NCBI GenBank assembly: GCA_030696045.1
Contig: JAUYNO010000046.1
Location: 1-46,373, forward strand
Reading direction: 5' to 3'
DNA length: 46,373 bases
Source of the DNA: Stagnimonas sp.
GTDB taxonomy: Bacteria > Pseudomonadota > Gammaproteobacteria > Nevskiales > Nevskiaceae
Both the position numbers and the translations under genes were made by a program. Position 1 is the stretch's first letter. Every line of letters begins with the position of its first letter. Positions 25,795 through 36,359 of this stretch are shown in pieces. The notes under the pieces were generated by a model. That model saw only the letters and a program-made list of their open reading frames with translations, was not told the DNA's origin and did no database searches.

Positions 25795-27682
25795 CCTGGC
25801 GCGGCAGGGCCTGTTCGCGCCCGTCGAATTCCTTGCCGCGCAGGCGCTTCTGCACGGCGCGCAGCACGCCGGCGCTGTCGAGGCCGATCTGCGCCAGCAG
25901 TTCCTCGCGGGTACCGTGCTCGACGAAGTGGTCGGGAATGCCGAGGTTGAGTACCGACACCGGCTGGTGATGCGCCGCCAGCACCTCGTTGACGCCACTG
26001 CCGGCGCCGCCCAGACGGGCGTTTTCTTCGAGCGTCACCAGCAGGTCGTTCTCCTGCGCCAGGTCGAGGATCAGCTCGACATCGAGCGGCTTCACGAAGC
26101 GCATGTCGGCGACCGTCGCATCAAGGATGTCGGCGGCTTCCAGCGCGGTGTGCACCAGGGTTCCGAATGCCAGGAAGGCGACCCGGGGACGGCGCCGGCC
26201 GTGGGTCTCGCGGACGATGCGGCCCTTGCCGAGCGGGAAGGGCTTGGCGACGGGCTCGAACTCGACGCCCTGTACGGTCGCGCGCGGGTAGCGTACAGCG
26301 GTGGGGCCTGCGTGCGCAAGGCCGGTCGCCAGGCTGCGGCGTAGCTCGCTCTCGTCGGAGGGCGCGATCACCACCAGATTGGGCACGCTGCGCAGGTAGC
26401 TCAGGTCGAACACGCCGTGGTGGGTGGCGCCGTCGGCGCCGACCAGGCCGCCACGATCAATGGCGAAGATCACCGGCAGGTTCTGGATGGCGACGTCGTG
26501 GATCAGCTGGTCGTAGCCGCGTTGCAGGAAGGTGCTGTAGATCGCGCAGACCGGTTTCAGGCCCTCGCAGGCCATGCCGGCGGCCAGGGTGACCGCGTGC
26601 TGCTCGGCGATGCCGCAGTCGAAGTAGCGTAGCGGGAATTTCTGCGAGTACTCGACCAGGCCGGAGCCCTCGCGCATCGCCGGCGTGATCGCCACCAGCT
26701 TGGGTTCGCGGGCGGCGGTTTCGCACAGCCAGTCGCCGAACACCTGGGTATAGGTCTGCTTGGCGCCCGGCTTCTTGCCGGGGAAGGCGCCGGTGACCGG
26801 GTCGAACTGGGTGACGCCGTGGTACTTGATCGGCTCGCCCTCGGCCGGCTCGAAGCCCTTGCCCTTGACCGTGATGATGTGCAGGAACTGCGGACCCTTG
26901 GCGTCCTTCAGCTGCTCGAACGCGCTCAGCAGGGCGTTGAGATCGTGGCCGTCGATGGGGCCGTGATAGGCGAAGCCCAGGGTCTCGAACAGCGCGCCCG
27001 GTCGGTCCGCCAGATGCATGGTGTTTTCGCAGGCCTCGACATCCCGGTGCGGAGTCGGGAAGCCGAGCTTGGCGGTGACCCGTGCCGAGTGGTTGCGCAG
27101 GGCGCCGACGTTCTCGGAGATCGACATGTCGTTGTCGTTGTAGACCACCAACATGTCCAGCCCGAGGTGGCCGGCGTGGTTCATGGCCTCGAAGGCCATG
27201 CCGCCAGTCATGCCGCCGTCGCCAATGATCGCGACCACGCGGCGCTGCTCGGCCTTCACCCGCGCGGCGGCGGCCATGCCGGCGGCGGCGCTGATGCTGG
27301 TGGAGGAATGGCCGACGCCGAAGCTGTCGTACTCGCTCTCGCCGCGATGGCAGAACGGCATCAGGCCGCCGAGCTTGCGGATCGATTCCAGCCGCGCCCG
27401 GCGGCCGGTGAGCATCTTGTGCGGATAGGCCTGATGGCCGACGTCCCACACCAGCCGGTCGCGCGGCGTGTCGTAGGCGTGGTGCAGGGCAATCGACAGC
27501 TCGACGGTGCCCAGATTGGCCGCGAAGTGACCGCCGATACGGCCCAGGGTCTCGATCAGGTGCCGGCGCATTTCCACGGCGAGGTGGGGCAGCTCGGCGA
27601 CGGGCAGCTGACGCAACTCGGCGGGGGTGTTGACGCGCCCCAGCAAGGTATACCCGGGCGTGTCGGCGGAATGGGTGGTCAT
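25790..27682 (-). CDS. dxs: 1-deoxy-D-xylulose-5-phosphate synthase
   Basis: DXS condenses pyruvate and glyceraldehyde 3-phosphate, the first step of the MEP isoprenoid pathway, with thiamine diphosphate. The 630-residue length is normal. Motifs: [13 protein letters not shown], the ThDP-binding [18 protein letters not shown] with a distal [23 protein letters not shown], and [15 protein letters not shown]. It is third in the xseB-ispA-dxs unit, 83 bases after ispA. That gap holds a small hairpin GCACCG/CGGTGC (27705-27719). CATAAT (minus strand, 27694-27689) lies six bases before the ATG and could be a -10 box for a leaderless transcript, though no -35 box is seen. The last codons run into a dispersed inverted repeat. 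Confidence 0.97.
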   Translation of the reverse strand: MTTHSADTPGYTLLGRVNTPAELRQLPVAELPHLAVEMRRHLIETLGRIGGHFAANLGTVELSIALHHAYDTPRDRLVWDVGHQAYPHKMLTGRRARLESIRKLGGLMPFCHRGESEYDSFGVGHSSTSISAAAGMAAAARVKAEQRRVVAIIGDGGMTGGMAFEAMNHAGHLGLDMLVVYNDNDMSISENVGALRNHSARVTAKLGFPTPHRDVEACENTMHLADRPGALFETLGFAYHGPIDGHDLNALLSAFEQLKDAKGPQFLHIITVKGKGFEPAEGEPIKYHGVTQFDPVTGAFPGKKPGAKQTYTQVFGDWLCETAAREPKLVAITPAMREGSGLVEYSQKFPLRYFDCGIAEQHAVTLAAGMACEGLKPVCAIYSTFLQRGYDQLIHDVAIQNLPVIFAIDRGGLVGADGATHHGVFDLSYLRSVPNLVVIAPSDESELRRSLATGLAHAGPTAVRYPRATVQGVEFEPVAKPFPLGKGRIVRETHGRRRPRVAFLAFGTLVHTALEAADILDATVADMRFVKPLDVELILDLAQENDLLVTLEENARLGGAGSGVNEVLAAHHQPVSVLNLGIPDHFVEHGTREELLAQIGLDSAGVLRAVQKRLRGKEFDGREQALPRQA

Positions 27683-27765
27683 GTCGCGATTATGACGGAG
27701 CGGCGCACCGGTACGGTGCAGGGCCTGAGGTCGTTATTGTGACGAATTTGTGCGGCGCAGCAAAA

Positions 27766-28653
27766 TCAGTGCCCGCGGGCGCTGATATAGCCGGTCAAGG
27801 CGCGCAAGGGATCGGCCGAGGGGCCGAAACCGGCCAGGGCCGCCTGCGCTTCCGCAAACAGTCCAGCGGCGCGGCTACGCGCGGCTTCCAGACCCAGTAG
27901 ACGCACATAGGTCGACTTGTTGGCATCGACATCCTTGCCGGCGGTCTTGCCCAGCTCGCCGGTGCTGGCGGTGACGTCGAGTACGTCGTCCTGAATCTGG
28001 TAGGCCAGGCCCAGGGCGCGGCCATAGCGGCCCAGCGCCTCGCGGGCCTCCGCGCTGGCCTGGGCGGCGGCCAGCGGCAGTTCCAGGCAGGCCAGGATCA
28101 GGGCGCCGGTCTTGTGGGCGTGCAGCCGCTCCATCTCCGCCAGCGTCAGGTCGGCGCCCTCGGCTTCCAGGTCGGCCTGCTGGCCGCCGGTCATGCCGCG
28201 CGAGCCAGTGGCCCGGGCCAGGTGCCGCAGCATGTCCGTGCGTGCCTCGGCGGGCAGGCCGGCATCGGCCGCCAGCAGTTCGAAGGCCAGGGTCTGCAGG
28301 CCGTCGCCGACCAGGATCGCGGTGCCCTCGTCGTAGGCCTTGTGGACGGTGGGGCGGCCGCGCCGCAGGTCGTCGTCGTCCATCGCCGGCAGGTCGTCGT
28401 GCACCAGCGAAAAGGCGTGGATCAGCTCCAGCGCCAGCGCCGCCGAATCCAGTCGGGCGGGCGCCAGCCCCAGCGCCTCGCCGGCGCTGTAGACCAGCAG
28501 CGCCCGCAAGCGCTTGCCGCCCACGCAGGCATAACGCATGGCGCCGTGCAGGCGGGCGGGGTAGGTGTCGGCGGGCGGCAGCGCCGTCTCCAGGGCGGTC
28601 TCGAACCGCGCCTGCTGGGCACGCTGCCAATCGGAAAAATCAATGCCGCTCAT
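27766..28653 (-). CDS. ispA: Farnesyl diphosphate synthase (short-chain polyprenyl synthase)
   Basis: IspA elongates dimethylallyl diphosphate with two isopentenyl diphosphates to farnesyl diphosphate. The product is 295 residues. The first Asp-rich motif is in LVHDDLPAMDDDDLRRGRPTVH (DD at 86-87, then the DDDD group) and the second is IQDDVLDVTA. GGKRLRALLV holds the usual IPP-binding Lys and Arg. The ATG overlaps the xseB stop as ATGA, so translation is coupled. dxs follows, giving the common gammaproteobacterial order. Confidence 0.95.
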   Translation of the reverse strand: MSGIDFSDWQRAQQARFETALETALPPADTYPARLHGAMRYACVGGKRLRALLVYSAGEALGLAPARLDSAALALELIHAFSLVHDDLPAMDDDDLRRGRPTVHKAYDEGTAILVGDGLQTLAFELLAADAGLPAEARTDMLRHLARATGSRGMTGGQQADLEAEGADLTLAEMERLHAHKTGALILACLELPLAAAQASAEAREALGRYGRALGLAYQIQDDVLDVTASTGELGKTAGKDVDANKSTYVRLLGLEAARSRAAGLFAEAQAALAGFGPSADPLRALTGYISARGH

Positions 28654-28871
28654 TCGGCCTCGTCAGCCGGCTTTCCCGGAACCAGGGTCCTGATCTTCAG
28701 CTCGGCGGTGTCGAGCGCCGTCCGGCACTCCTGACTCAGGGCCATGCCGCGCTCGAACAGACCCAGCGACTCCTCTAGCTTCAGTTCCCCCCGCTCCAGT
28801 TTCTGGACGATGGTTTCCAGTTCTTTCATCGCGTCTTCGAAGCGCGCGACGGGGTCGGCAGCGGGGGGCAT
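28650..28871 (-). CDS. xseB: Exodeoxyribonuclease VII small subunit
   Basis: A 73-residue protein with the XseB helical pattern: ARFEDAMKELETIVQKLERGELKLEES, then LGLFERGMALSQECRTALD (read as consecutive parts). It joins XseA to make the exonuclease that degrades single-stranded DNA; xseA is not in the window. The length is as usual. It overlaps ispA by 4 bases and diverges from parE. Confidence 0.95.
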   Translation of the reverse strand: MPPAADPVARFEDAMKELETIVQKLERGELKLEESLGLFERGMALSQECRTALDTAELKIRTLVPGKPADEAE

Positions 28872-29022
28872 GGCCTGGGCGAGGGATTTTTTGGGTGACG
28901 TTCAAGTTTAGCCGCCTTGCTGGTTCGACGGCGCTCCGCTAACTTGCCGCCGCTCTCGGAACCGGCGGTCCCCGTCTCGCGTTCCCCCGCCCCTGTCTTC
29001 CTCGCCGCGCCAAGAAAAACTC

Positions 29023-30942
29023 ATGGCTGCACAGCAATACGACGTCAACGCCATCGAAGTCCTCGATGGCCTGGACCCGGTGCGCAAGCGCCCGGGCATG
29101 TACACCGACACCAGCCGGCCCAACCACCTGGCGCAGGAGGTGATCGACAACGCGGTCGACGAGGCGCTCGGCGGCTATGCCAAGCATGTCCAGGTCATGC
29201 TGCATGCCGACGGCTCCTGCGAGGTGCGCGACGACGGTCGCGGCATTCCCACCGACATCCACCCGGTGCACAAGATCAGCGGCGTTGAACTGGTGCTGAC
29301 CAAGCTGCATGCGGGTGGCAAGTTCAGCAACAACAACTACCAGTTCTCCGGCGGCCTGCACGGCGTCGGCGTGTCGGTGGTGAATGCGCTCTCGACCCGG
29401 CTGGAAGTCTCGGTGCGCCGGGGCGGCGTCGAGCACGCCATGCACTTCGAGAATGGCTACACCGCGTCGCCGCTGCGCGAAGTCGGCAGCTGCGCCAAGA
29501 AGGAGACCGGCACCCGGGTACGGTTCTGGGCCGATGCCAAGTACTTCGATTCGCCCAAGTTCTCGCTGCCCAAGCTCAAGCAGAACCTGCGCGCCAAGGC
29601 CGTGCTCTGCCCGGGCCTGAAGATCACGCTGAAGGAAGAGGCCAGCGGCGAGGAAACCGTCTGGCTCTACCAGAACGGCCTCACCGATTACCTGCTGGAT
29701 GCGGTCAAGGGCCACGAGATCGTGCCGGTCGCACCCTTCACCGGGCAGTTCAAGTCGCCGCGCGAGGAAGCCGAGTGGGCGCTGGCCTGGGTCAATGCCG
29801 ACGGCGTCGGCGACTTGCTGGGCGAGGCCTACGTCAACCTCATCCCCACGGTACAGGGCGGCACCCACGTCAACGGCCTGCGCACCGGCCTGACCGAGGC
29901 GATCCGCGAGTTCTGCGAGTTCCGCAATCTGCTGCCGCGCGGCATGAAGCTGGCGCCGGAAGACGTCTGGCAGGGCCTGGCCTACGTGCTCAGCGTGAAG
30001 ATGCAGGACCCGCAGTTCGCCGGCCAGACCAAGGAGCGCCTGTCCTCGCGCGAGACCGCCGCCTTCGTCAGTGGCGTCGTGCATGACAGCTTCGGACTCT
30101 GGCTCAACCAGCATCCGGACGAGGGCGAGCGCGTCGCGCAGTTGGTGATCGCCAATGCCAGCGCCCGCATGAAGGCCGCGAAGCAAGTCGTGCGCAAGAA
30201 GATCACCAGCGGCCCGGCGCTGCCCGGCAAGCTCGCCGACTGCGTGCTGACCGATCTCAACCGCACCGAGCTGTTCCTGGTCGAGGGCGACTCCGCCGGT
30301 GGCAGCGCCAAGCAGGCGCGCGACCGCGATACCCAGGCGATCATGCCGCTGCGCGGCAAGATCCTGAACACCTGGGAAGCCACCGCCGGCGAGGCCATCG
30401 CCAGCGAGGAAATCCACAACATCAGCGTCGCCATCGGCGTCGATCCGGGCAGTGCCGACATCAGCGGCCTGCGCTACGGCAAGGTCTGCGTGCTGGCCGA
30501 CGCCGACTCCGACGGCCTGCACATCGCCACCCTGTTGTGCGCGCTGTTTCTGCGCCACTTCCGGCCGCTGGTGCAGGCCGGCCATGTCTATATCGCCATG
30601 CCGCCGTTGTTCCGCATCGACGCCGGCAAGCAGGTGTTTTACGCGCTCGACGAAGGCGAGAAGCAGGGTGTGCTGGATCGCCTCGCGGCCGAGGGCAACA
30701 AGGCCAAGATCCAGGTCACGCGCTTCAAGGGCCTGGGCGAGATGAACCCGCTGCAGCTACGCGAGACCACCATGAGCGCCGACACTCGCCGCCTGGTGCA
30801 GCTGACCCTGGACGAGCCGGAGGTCGAGTCCGGCCTGGTCAACACCGATGGCCTGATGGACATGCTGCTGGCCAAGAAGCGCGCCGGTGACCGCAAGAAC
30901 TGGCTGGAAGAAAACGGCAACAAGGCGGAGATCGAGGTATGA
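29023..30942 (+). CDS. parE: DNA topoisomerase IV subunit B
   Basis: The ATPase subunit of topoisomerase IV, 639 residues, which fits ParE (about 630) rather than the longer GyrB. GHKL ATPase motifs: [27 protein letters not shown] and [16 protein letters not shown]. The TOPRIM domain has [20 protein letters not shown] and [11 protein letters not shown]. The C-terminal [17 protein letters not shown] is conserved. The ATG at 29023 has only a weak purine-rich AAGAAAA upstream. Its stop overlaps the parC ATG by 4 bases. The 151-base gap to divergent xseB shows no promoter I can call with confidence. Confidence 0.97.
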   Translation: MAAQQYDVNAIEVLDGLDPVRKRPGMYTDTSRPNHLAQEVIDNAVDEALGGYAKHVQVMLHADGSCEVRDDGRGIPTDIHPVHKISGVELVLTKLHAGGKFSNNNYQFSGGLHGVGVSVVNALSTRLEVSVRRGGVEHAMHFENGYTASPLREVGSCAKKETGTRVRFWADAKYFDSPKFSLPKLKQNLRAKAVLCPGLKITLKEEASGEETVWLYQNGLTDYLLDAVKGHEIVPVAPFTGQFKSPREEAEWALAWVNADGVGDLLGEAYVNLIPTVQGGTHVNGLRTGLTEAIREFCEFRNLLPRGMKLAPEDVWQGLAYVLSVKMQDPQFAGQTKERLSSRETAAFVSGVVHDSFGLWLNQHPDEGERVAQLVIANASARMKAAKQVVRKKITSGPALPGKLADCVLTDLNRTELFLVEGDSAGGSAKQARDRDTQAIMPLRGKILNTWEATAGEAIASEEIHNISVAIGVDPGSADISGLRYGKVCVLADADSDGLHIATLLCALFLRHFRPLVQAGHVYIAMPPLFRIDAGKQVFYALDEGEKQGVLDRLAAEGNKAKIQVTRFKGLGEMNPLQLRETTMSADTRRLVQLTLDEPEVESGLVNTDGLMDMLLAKKRAGDRKNWLEENGNKAEIEV

Positions 30943-33179
30943 GCAGCACCCCGATGATGGAAGTCGAACGCACCCCGCTGCGGGTGTTCGCCGAAAAGGC
31001 CTATCTCGATTATTCGATGTACGTGGTGCTGGACCGCGCCCTGCCCAACATCGCCGACGGCCTCAAGCCGGTGCAGCGACGCATCGTCTACGCGATGAGC
31101 GAGCTGGGTCTGCAATCGACGGCCAAGCACAAGAAGTCGGCGCGCACCGTCGGCGACGTGCTCGGCAAGTACCACCCACATGGCGACTCGGCCTGCTACG
31201 AGGCCATGGTCACCATGGCGCAGCCCTTCAACTACCGCTATCCGCTGGTGGACGGGCAGGGCAACTGGGGTTCGGCGGACGATCCCAAATCCTTCGCGGC
31301 GATGCGCTACACCGAGTCGCGACTGACTCCCTACGCGCAGGCGCTGTTGCAGGAGCTGGAACAGGGTACGGTGGACTGGTCGCCGAACTTCGACGGCACC
31401 CTGGAGGAGCCCAAGCTCCTGCCGGCGCGCCTGCCCAACATTCTGGTCAATGGCACCACGGGTATTGCCGTCGGCATGGCTACCGACATCCCGCCGCACA
31501 ATGTCGGCGAACTGGTGAAGGCCTGCCTGCACCTGCTCAAGCACCCGAACGCCCAGCTCGAGACCCTGATGGAGTTCGTGCCGGCGCCGGATTTCCCGAC
31601 CGGCTGCGAGATCGTCAGCGAGTCGGCCGATCTGCTGAAGCTCTACCAGACTGGCAATGGCCAGATTCGCATGCGCGCGCGCTGGGAACGCGAGGACGAC
31701 GGCAATATTGTCATCACCCACCTGCCGCACCAGGTCAGCGGCAACAAGATCCAGGAGCAGATCGCTGAGCAGATGCGGGCGAAGAAGCTGCCGCTCGTTG
31801 AAGATTTGCGCGACGAGTCCGACCACGAGAACCCGACCCGCCTGGTGATCGTGCCGCGCAGCAACCGCGTCGACGCCGAGCAGCTGATGGCCCATCTCTT
31901 TGCCACCACCGATCTTGAGAAGAGCGCGCGCGCCAATCTCAACATGATCGGCCTCGACGGGCGGCCTAGGGTGAAGAACCTGCGCGAGATTCTGGTCGAG
32001 TGGCTGGACTTCCGCTTCGCCACCGTCACCCGCCGGCTCAACCACCGACTGCAGAAGGTCAACGACCGCCTGCACCTGTTGGAAGGCCTGCTGATCGCCT
32101 TCCTCAACCTCGACGAGGTGATCCGCATCATCCGCTTCGAGGACGAGCCGCGCCTGAAGCTGATGCAGACCTTCGCGCTCTCGGAAATCCAGACCGACTA
32201 CATCCTCGACACCCGCCTGCGCCAGCTGCAGCGGCTGGAGGAAATGCGGATCAAGGGCGAGCAGGACGAGCTGGCGGCCGAGAAGGCGCGCATCGAGGCG
32301 CTGCTGGACTCGGAAGATGCGCTGAAGAAATTGATCGGCGACGAACTGCGCGAGGACGCCAAGAAGTATGGCGATCCCCGCCGCTGCCCCCTGGTCTCGC
32401 GGCCGGTGGCGGTCGCCCTTTCCGCCGAGGAGATCGTGCCGGCCGAGGCCATCACCGTGGTGCTGTCGAAAGCCGGCTGGATCCGCGCCGGCAAGGGCCA
32501 CGAACTCGATCCGACCACGCTGTCCTACAAGGCCGGCGACGAGTATTTCGCCCACAGCCTGGGCAAGACCAACCAGCTGCTGATCCTGCTCGACGACAAG
32601 GGCCGGGCCTACACGCTCAGCCCGCGCGAACTGCCTTCGGCGCGCTCGCAGGGTGAGCCGATCACCACTCGTATCGATCTGCAGGACGGTGGCCGCGCGG
32701 CCGCCATGCTGCTCGGCGACGCCAGCGAGAAGTACCTGCTGGGCGGCAGCGATGGCTATGGCTTTGTCGCCAGCCTCGGCGAGCTCGAAGGCCGCAACAA
32801 GGCCGGTAAGGCGGTGGTGAACCTGGAAGGCAGCCTGCTGGCGCCGCTGCGGGTACTCAACCCGGCCAGCGACCGGGTCGCGCTCGCCACCGCCGAGGGG
32901 CGCCTGTTGGTGTTCCCGGTCGCCGAATTGCCGGAACTGGCCAAGGGCAAGGGCAATAAGATGGTCACGCTCAAGGGCGAGGACCGCATCCTGGCGCATT
33001 GCGTGCTGCCGGCCGGCGCGCCGCTGGAAATCAGCTGCGGCAAGCGCACCCTGACGCTCAAGGCCAGCGATCTCGAAGGCTATCTCGGCTCCCGCGCGAC
33101 CCGTGGCAATCATCTGCCGCGCGGCTTCCAGCGGGTGGATACGATGCGGCCCGACCTGCCGACGAAACCAGTGGCTTGA
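30939..33179 (+). CDS. parC: DNA topoisomerase IV subunit A
   Basis: The DNA-cleaving subunit, 746 residues, translated in step with parE (ATGA overlap). The active-site tyrosine is Y124 in [11 protein letters not shown]. The quinolone-resistance region reads [16 protein letters not shown], with Ser at 84 and Glu at 88, the wild-type residues at positions matching S80 and E84 of E. coli. The IPPHN motif and the C-terminal six-bladed propeller (about 500-740, with repeated basic-pinwheel-like strands) follow. It forms a two-gene operon with parE, with htpX 66 bases on. Confidence 0.97.
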   Translation: MSSTPMMEVERTPLRVFAEKAYLDYSMYVVLDRALPNIADGLKPVQRRIVYAMSELGLQSTAKHKKSARTVGDVLGKYHPHGDSACYEAMVTMAQPFNYRYPLVDGQGNWGSADDPKSFAAMRYTESRLTPYAQALLQELEQGTVDWSPNFDGTLEEPKLLPARLPNILVNGTTGIAVGMATDIPPHNVGELVKACLHLLKHPNAQLETLMEFVPAPDFPTGCEIVSESADLLKLYQTGNGQIRMRARWEREDDGNIVITHLPHQVSGNKIQEQIAEQMRAKKLPLVEDLRDESDHENPTRLVIVPRSNRVDAEQLMAHLFATTDLEKSARANLNMIGLDGRPRVKNLREILVEWLDFRFATVTRRLNHRLQKVNDRLHLLEGLLIAFLNLDEVIRIIRFEDEPRLKLMQTFALSEIQTDYILDTRLRQLQRLEEMRIKGEQDELAAEKARIEALLDSEDALKKLIGDELREDAKKYGDPRRCPLVSRPVAVALSAEEIVPAEAITVVLSKAGWIRAGKGHELDPTTLSYKAGDEYFAHSLGKTNQLLILLDDKGRAYTLSPRELPSARSQGEPITTRIDLQDGGRAAAMLLGDASEKYLLGGSDGYGFVASLGELEGRNKAGKAVVNLEGSLLAPLRVLNPASDRVALATAEGRLLVFPVAELPELAKGKGNKMVTLKGEDRILAHCVLPAGAPLEISCGKRTLTLKASDLEGYLGSRATRGNHLPRGFQRVDTMRPDLPTKPVA

Positions 33180-33245
33180 ACTGATGGTCCTAGCCTCCAG
33201 ATTCAGCTCCGCAATCCCTCCAGTGAATTCGATCAATAGCTCGCC

Positions 33246-34130
33246 ATGAAACGCATCTTCCTGTTCCTGCTTACCAACGTCGCCGTGCTGCTGGTGCTGT
33301 CGGTGGTTGCCTCGGTTCTGGGTGTGGACCGCTACCTCACCAAGAACGGCCTCAACCTGACCATGCTGCTCGGCTTCTCGGCCGTCATGGGCATGGGCGG
33401 CAGCTTCATCTCCCTGGCCATGAGCAAGTGGATGGCCAAGCGCAGCACCGGGGCCCAGGTCATCACCCAGCCGCGCAATTCGGCCGAGATGTGGCTGCTG
33501 CAGACCGTCGAGCGCCAGGCCCGCGCCGCCGGCATCGGCATGCCGGAAGTCGCCATCTACGACTCGCCGGAGCCGAACGCCTTCGCCACCGGCATGAACA
33601 AGAACAGCGCCCTGGTGGCGGTTTCCACCGGCCTGCTGCGCGCCATGAAGCAAGAGGAAGTCGAGGCGGTGCTCGGCCACGAGATCGGCCACGTCGCCAA
33701 CGGCGACATGGTGACGCTCACCCTGATTCAGGGTGTGGTCAACACCTTCGTGATCTTCCTGTCGCGCGTGATCGCCTACGCCGTCGAGCAGTTCCTGCGC
33801 CGTGGCGACGACCGTGGCTCCAGCGGCGGCATGGTCTATTTCGCGGTGTCGATGGTGATGCAGATTGTGCTCGGCATCGGCGCCTCGATGATCGTCGCTG
33901 CCTTCTCGCGCTACCGCGAGTACCGTGCCGACGCCGCCGGTGCCCAGTTCGCCGGCCGCCGCAAGATGATCGCCGCCCTGCAGCGCCTGCAGTCCTTCAA
34001 GGACACCCCGTCGCAGCTGCCCAAGGAGATGACCGCCTTCGGCATCCGTGAAGGCATGATGAGCCTGTTCTCCTCGCACCCGCCGCTGGAGCAGCGCATT
34101 GCCGCGCTGGAGCAGGCGCCGGGCAACTGA
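33246..34130 (+). CDS. htpX: Membrane zinc metalloprotease HtpX
   Basis: A stress-linked inner-membrane endopeptidase, 294 residues, that helps FtsH clear misfolded membrane proteins. Two N-terminal membrane helices (about 4-24 and 37-58), then the zinc motif HEIGH (145-149), two more helices (about 157-180 and 196-220) and the third-ligand region [11 protein letters not shown]. The C-terminal [13 protein letters not shown] is typical. No heat-shock promoter could be recognised in the 66 bases after parC. A terminator follows. Confidence 0.96.
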   Translation: MKRIFLFLLTNVAVLLVLSVVASVLGVDRYLTKNGLNLTMLLGFSAVMGMGGSFISLAMSKWMAKRSTGAQVITQPRNSAEMWLLQTVERQARAAGIGMPEVAIYDSPEPNAFATGMNKNSALVAVSTGLLRAMKQEEVEAVLGHEIGHVANGDMVTLTLIQGVVNTFVIFLSRVIAYAVEQFLRRGDDRGSSGGMVYFAVSMVMQIVLGIGASMIVAAFSRYREYRADAAGAQFAGRRKMIAALQRLQSFKDTPSQLPKEMTAFGIREGMMSLFSSHPPLEQRIAALEQAPGN

Positions 34131-34146
34131 GGCAGGACTGGAAACG

Positions 34147-34174
34147 AAAAAGGCGACCTTCGGGTCGCCTTTTT
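34147..34174. terminator. Bidirectional terminator between htpX and the fimX-like gene
   Basis: AAAAAGGCGACC, loop TTCG, GGTCGCCTTTTT: a perfect 12-bp stem with A and T tracts on either side, lying between convergent stop codons. Confidence 0.92.
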
Positions 34175-34190
34175 CTTGTCCGCGTGCCGG

Positions 34191-36359
34191 TTAGCGCGGC
34201 GCGTGGATCGACTTGGCCTTGGTGATGAACTCGCTGGCCAGCAGCACCACCTCCGGCTCCTGCACGTGGTAGCCCTGGATGTAGTTGACTCCCATCTGCC
34301 AGAGCCGCGCCATCACATTGGCGTCCTCGACATGGCTGACGATGGTCTTGATCTTCTTCTGCTTGGCCACTTCCATCAGCTGGGTCATGCGCCGGTTGAT
34401 TTCCTTCTCGTTGAACTTCTGCGTGTACGAGGAATGGAATTTCAGGAAGCCGACCTGGGGCAGGTGCTCCAGCAGCTGGCTGCTGGTGGCCGAGGTGCCG
34501 AAGTGATCGATGGCAATGCCGGAGCCCAGCTTGATCAGCGCCTCGGTCAGGGCCTTGGCCTTGCGGATGTGGTTCTGCAGGATCATTTCCTGAATCTCGA
34601 ACACCAGCTCCTCGTTCTTGAGCGGGTGGGCCTTGAGCAGTGCCGTCAGCCAGCGCAGGAAGTCGTCCGAATCCTTGAGCGTGTCTTCCGACAGCCGCAC
34701 GAACAGCGACGGTGCATCCTTGGTGCCGGCCCGTTTGGCGATGATCGCCAGGCTGCGCGCCACCACCCAGCGGTCGACGCTGCGCATCAGGCCGAACTTC
34801 GCGGCCGCCGGCAGGAATTCGCCGGCATGCAGCTCCTTGCCGCTGTCGTCAATCAGCCGCACCAGTACGTCGAAGTGCTGGCGGGAGTCGCCCTCCAGAC
34901 TGGCGATCGACTGGTAGGCGAGCTTGAGCCGGTTCTCCTCGATGGCACGCTTCACCATGCCGGCCTTGCGGGCGTCCTCGCGCTCGGTCTGGCTGGCCTC
35001 GGCGGCGGCGCCAAGGATGGCGAACTGGTTGCCGCCCTTGGCGGTCAGCTTGCGCGCCTCGCGGACGATTTCCTGCACCACGCTCTCGGCCTTCTCGTCG
35101 CCGTTGAGCGGGTACGCCGCCAGGGACAGGGTCAGCTGGGATTCGTTGTTGGCGGTGGTGTAGATCTGGCTGCTCAGTTCACGCAGCAGTAGCTCGGCGA
35201 GGCTCTGCACATCGGAGAGTCGCGGCCGGCGGACCACGGCGGCCAACTCGCCGGCGGAAAACTCGAAGACGCTGTCGCCCGGTGCCAGCCGGCTTTTCAT
35301 CGCGGCGGCGATCTGATCCATCACCTCATCACAGGCCGCCAGGCCGATCCGTTCTTCCAGGGCGTTGTAGCCGTTGACCGCCAGCAGCAGGCCGCCGCAG
35401 GGTTGCTTGCCCGCCGCCGCCGCAGCGACCGCTTTCAGGAAGCCGACCCGGCCTCCGGGAGTGGCCGGTGGCGCCTTGGGCACTGAGCCTGCGGCCTCCT
35501 TGGCGGCCACCAGGGTCATCTCCGGGTCGAGCGCGGCCTTGCCGGTGTCGGCGCGGATGATCATCTGGATCAGCCGCTCGCCGTTCTCGACGCCGAGCAC
35601 CAACTGGGCATTGACCGTCACCTGCCGGTCCTGGCTGTCGAAGCTGAATTCCAGCGGCTCGCCGTTGTGCTTGCCCTTGAGCACCAGACGCAGGCGTTCC
35701 TTGACCCGGGTGCGCTGGTCGGCGGCGACATAATCGATCAGCGGCTGGCCGCTGAGCTGTTCCGGGTCCTCGTGGCCGAGCAGGCGCGCGAAGGCGGGAT
35801 TGACGTGGGACAGGATGCCTTCCTGCACCCGGGCCACGGCGTCGGCGGTGCCCTCCAGCAATTGGCTGTGGCGCTGCTCGAAGTCGCTCAGCCGGTCCCG
35901 GGTCAGGCGCAGGGCGCGCAGATGGTGATGGTTGATGAACTCGCGCAACACCACCAGCTCCAGATGCCGCAACTGCTCGGCGTCGCCGGCACTGACGCGG
36001 TCCTTGGCGCCGCGCGCCAGGGCCGAGGCCAGATCGGTGGAGCTCATGCCGCCGCCGACGATCAGCACCGGGAGGTCCGGGCGCAGCTCGGCGGCCATCT
36101 TCAGCACGCGGTCGGAGACGCCGCTGTCGACGCTGTCGTCGCAGAGCACGAGGTCCGGTGGCGAGCGGCGCAGGATGTCCTCGACCTCGCTCAGGTCGTC
36201 CACCCAGCCGCAGCGCAGGGGATGCCCGGCATTGCGCAGGAAACTCTCGATCCGCTTGGCGGTTTCTTCCGAGGGGCCGACCAGCAGCAGCAAGCCACGG
36301 GTGTCGGCGGCCAACAGTGAGTTGACCGGACTCAGTGGGCTGCGGCTAGGGGCATTCAC
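34191..36359 (-). CDS. fimX: FimX-like c-di-GMP receptor (degenerate REC-PAS-GGDEF-EAL)
   Basis: A 722-residue protein with FimX architecture: a receiver-like domain (about 20-140) lacking the usual early acidic pair, a PAS domain (about 165-270), a degenerate GGDEF domain (about 320-450, FSAGEL in place of GGDEF) and an EAL-like domain (about 468-715). EAL is replaced by DVL (497-499), the DDFG loop by DHFG (618-621) and the KxD by KFH, so catalysis is not expected, while c-di-GMP binding is plausible. In Pseudomonas and Xanthomonas FimX binds c-di-GMP and PilZ to drive type IV pilus extension. I place the start at GTG 36359, whose GTGA overlaps the epmB stop codon; a TTG at 36371 is also open. 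No pilus genes are nearby. Confidence 0.85.
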   Translation of the reverse strand: MNAPSRSPLSPVNSLLAADTRGLLLLVGPSEETAKRIESFLRNAGHPLRCGWVDDLSEVEDILRRSPPDLVLCDDSVDSGVSDRVLKMAAELRPDLPVLIVGGGMSSTDLASALARGAKDRVSAGDAEQLRHLELVVLREFINHHHLRALRLTRDRLSDFEQRHSQLLEGTADAVARVQEGILSHVNPAFARLLGHEDPEQLSGQPLIDYVAADQRTRVKERLRLVLKGKHNGEPLEFSFDSQDRQVTVNAQLVLGVENGERLIQMIIRADTGKAALDPEMTLVAAKEAAGSVPKAPPATPGGRVGFLKAVAAAAAGKQPCGGLLLAVNGYNALEERIGLAACDEVMDQIAAAMKSRLAPGDSVFEFSAGELAAVVRRPRLSDVQSLAELLLRELSSQIYTTANNESQLTLSLAAYPLNGDEKAESVVQEIVREARKLTAKGGNQFAILGAAAEASQTEREDARKAGMVKRAIEENRLKLAYQSIASLEGDSRQHFDVLVRLIDDSGKELHAGEFLPAAAKFGLMRSVDRWVVARSLAIIAKRAGTKDAPSLFVRLSEDTLKDSDDFLRWLTALLKAHPLKNEELVFEIQEMILQNHIRKAKALTEALIKLGSGIAIDHFGTSATSSQLLEHLPQVGFLKFHSSYTQKFNEKEINRRMTQLMEVAKQKKIKTIVSHVEDANVMARLWQMGVNYIQGYHVQEPEVVLLASEFITKAKSIHAPR

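Noticed and set aside
28872..29022. Promoter boxes between xseB and parE.
   Set aside because: Several weak TTGxxx and TTTAG-like words, but no pair with correct spacing that I would defend.
30639..34079. A 1146-codon open frame on the minus strand across parE, parC and htpX.
   Set aside because: It is antisense to three well-conserved genes; its composition is the Ala/Val/Gly/His-rich pattern of high-GC shadow frames, with no domain or ribosome site.
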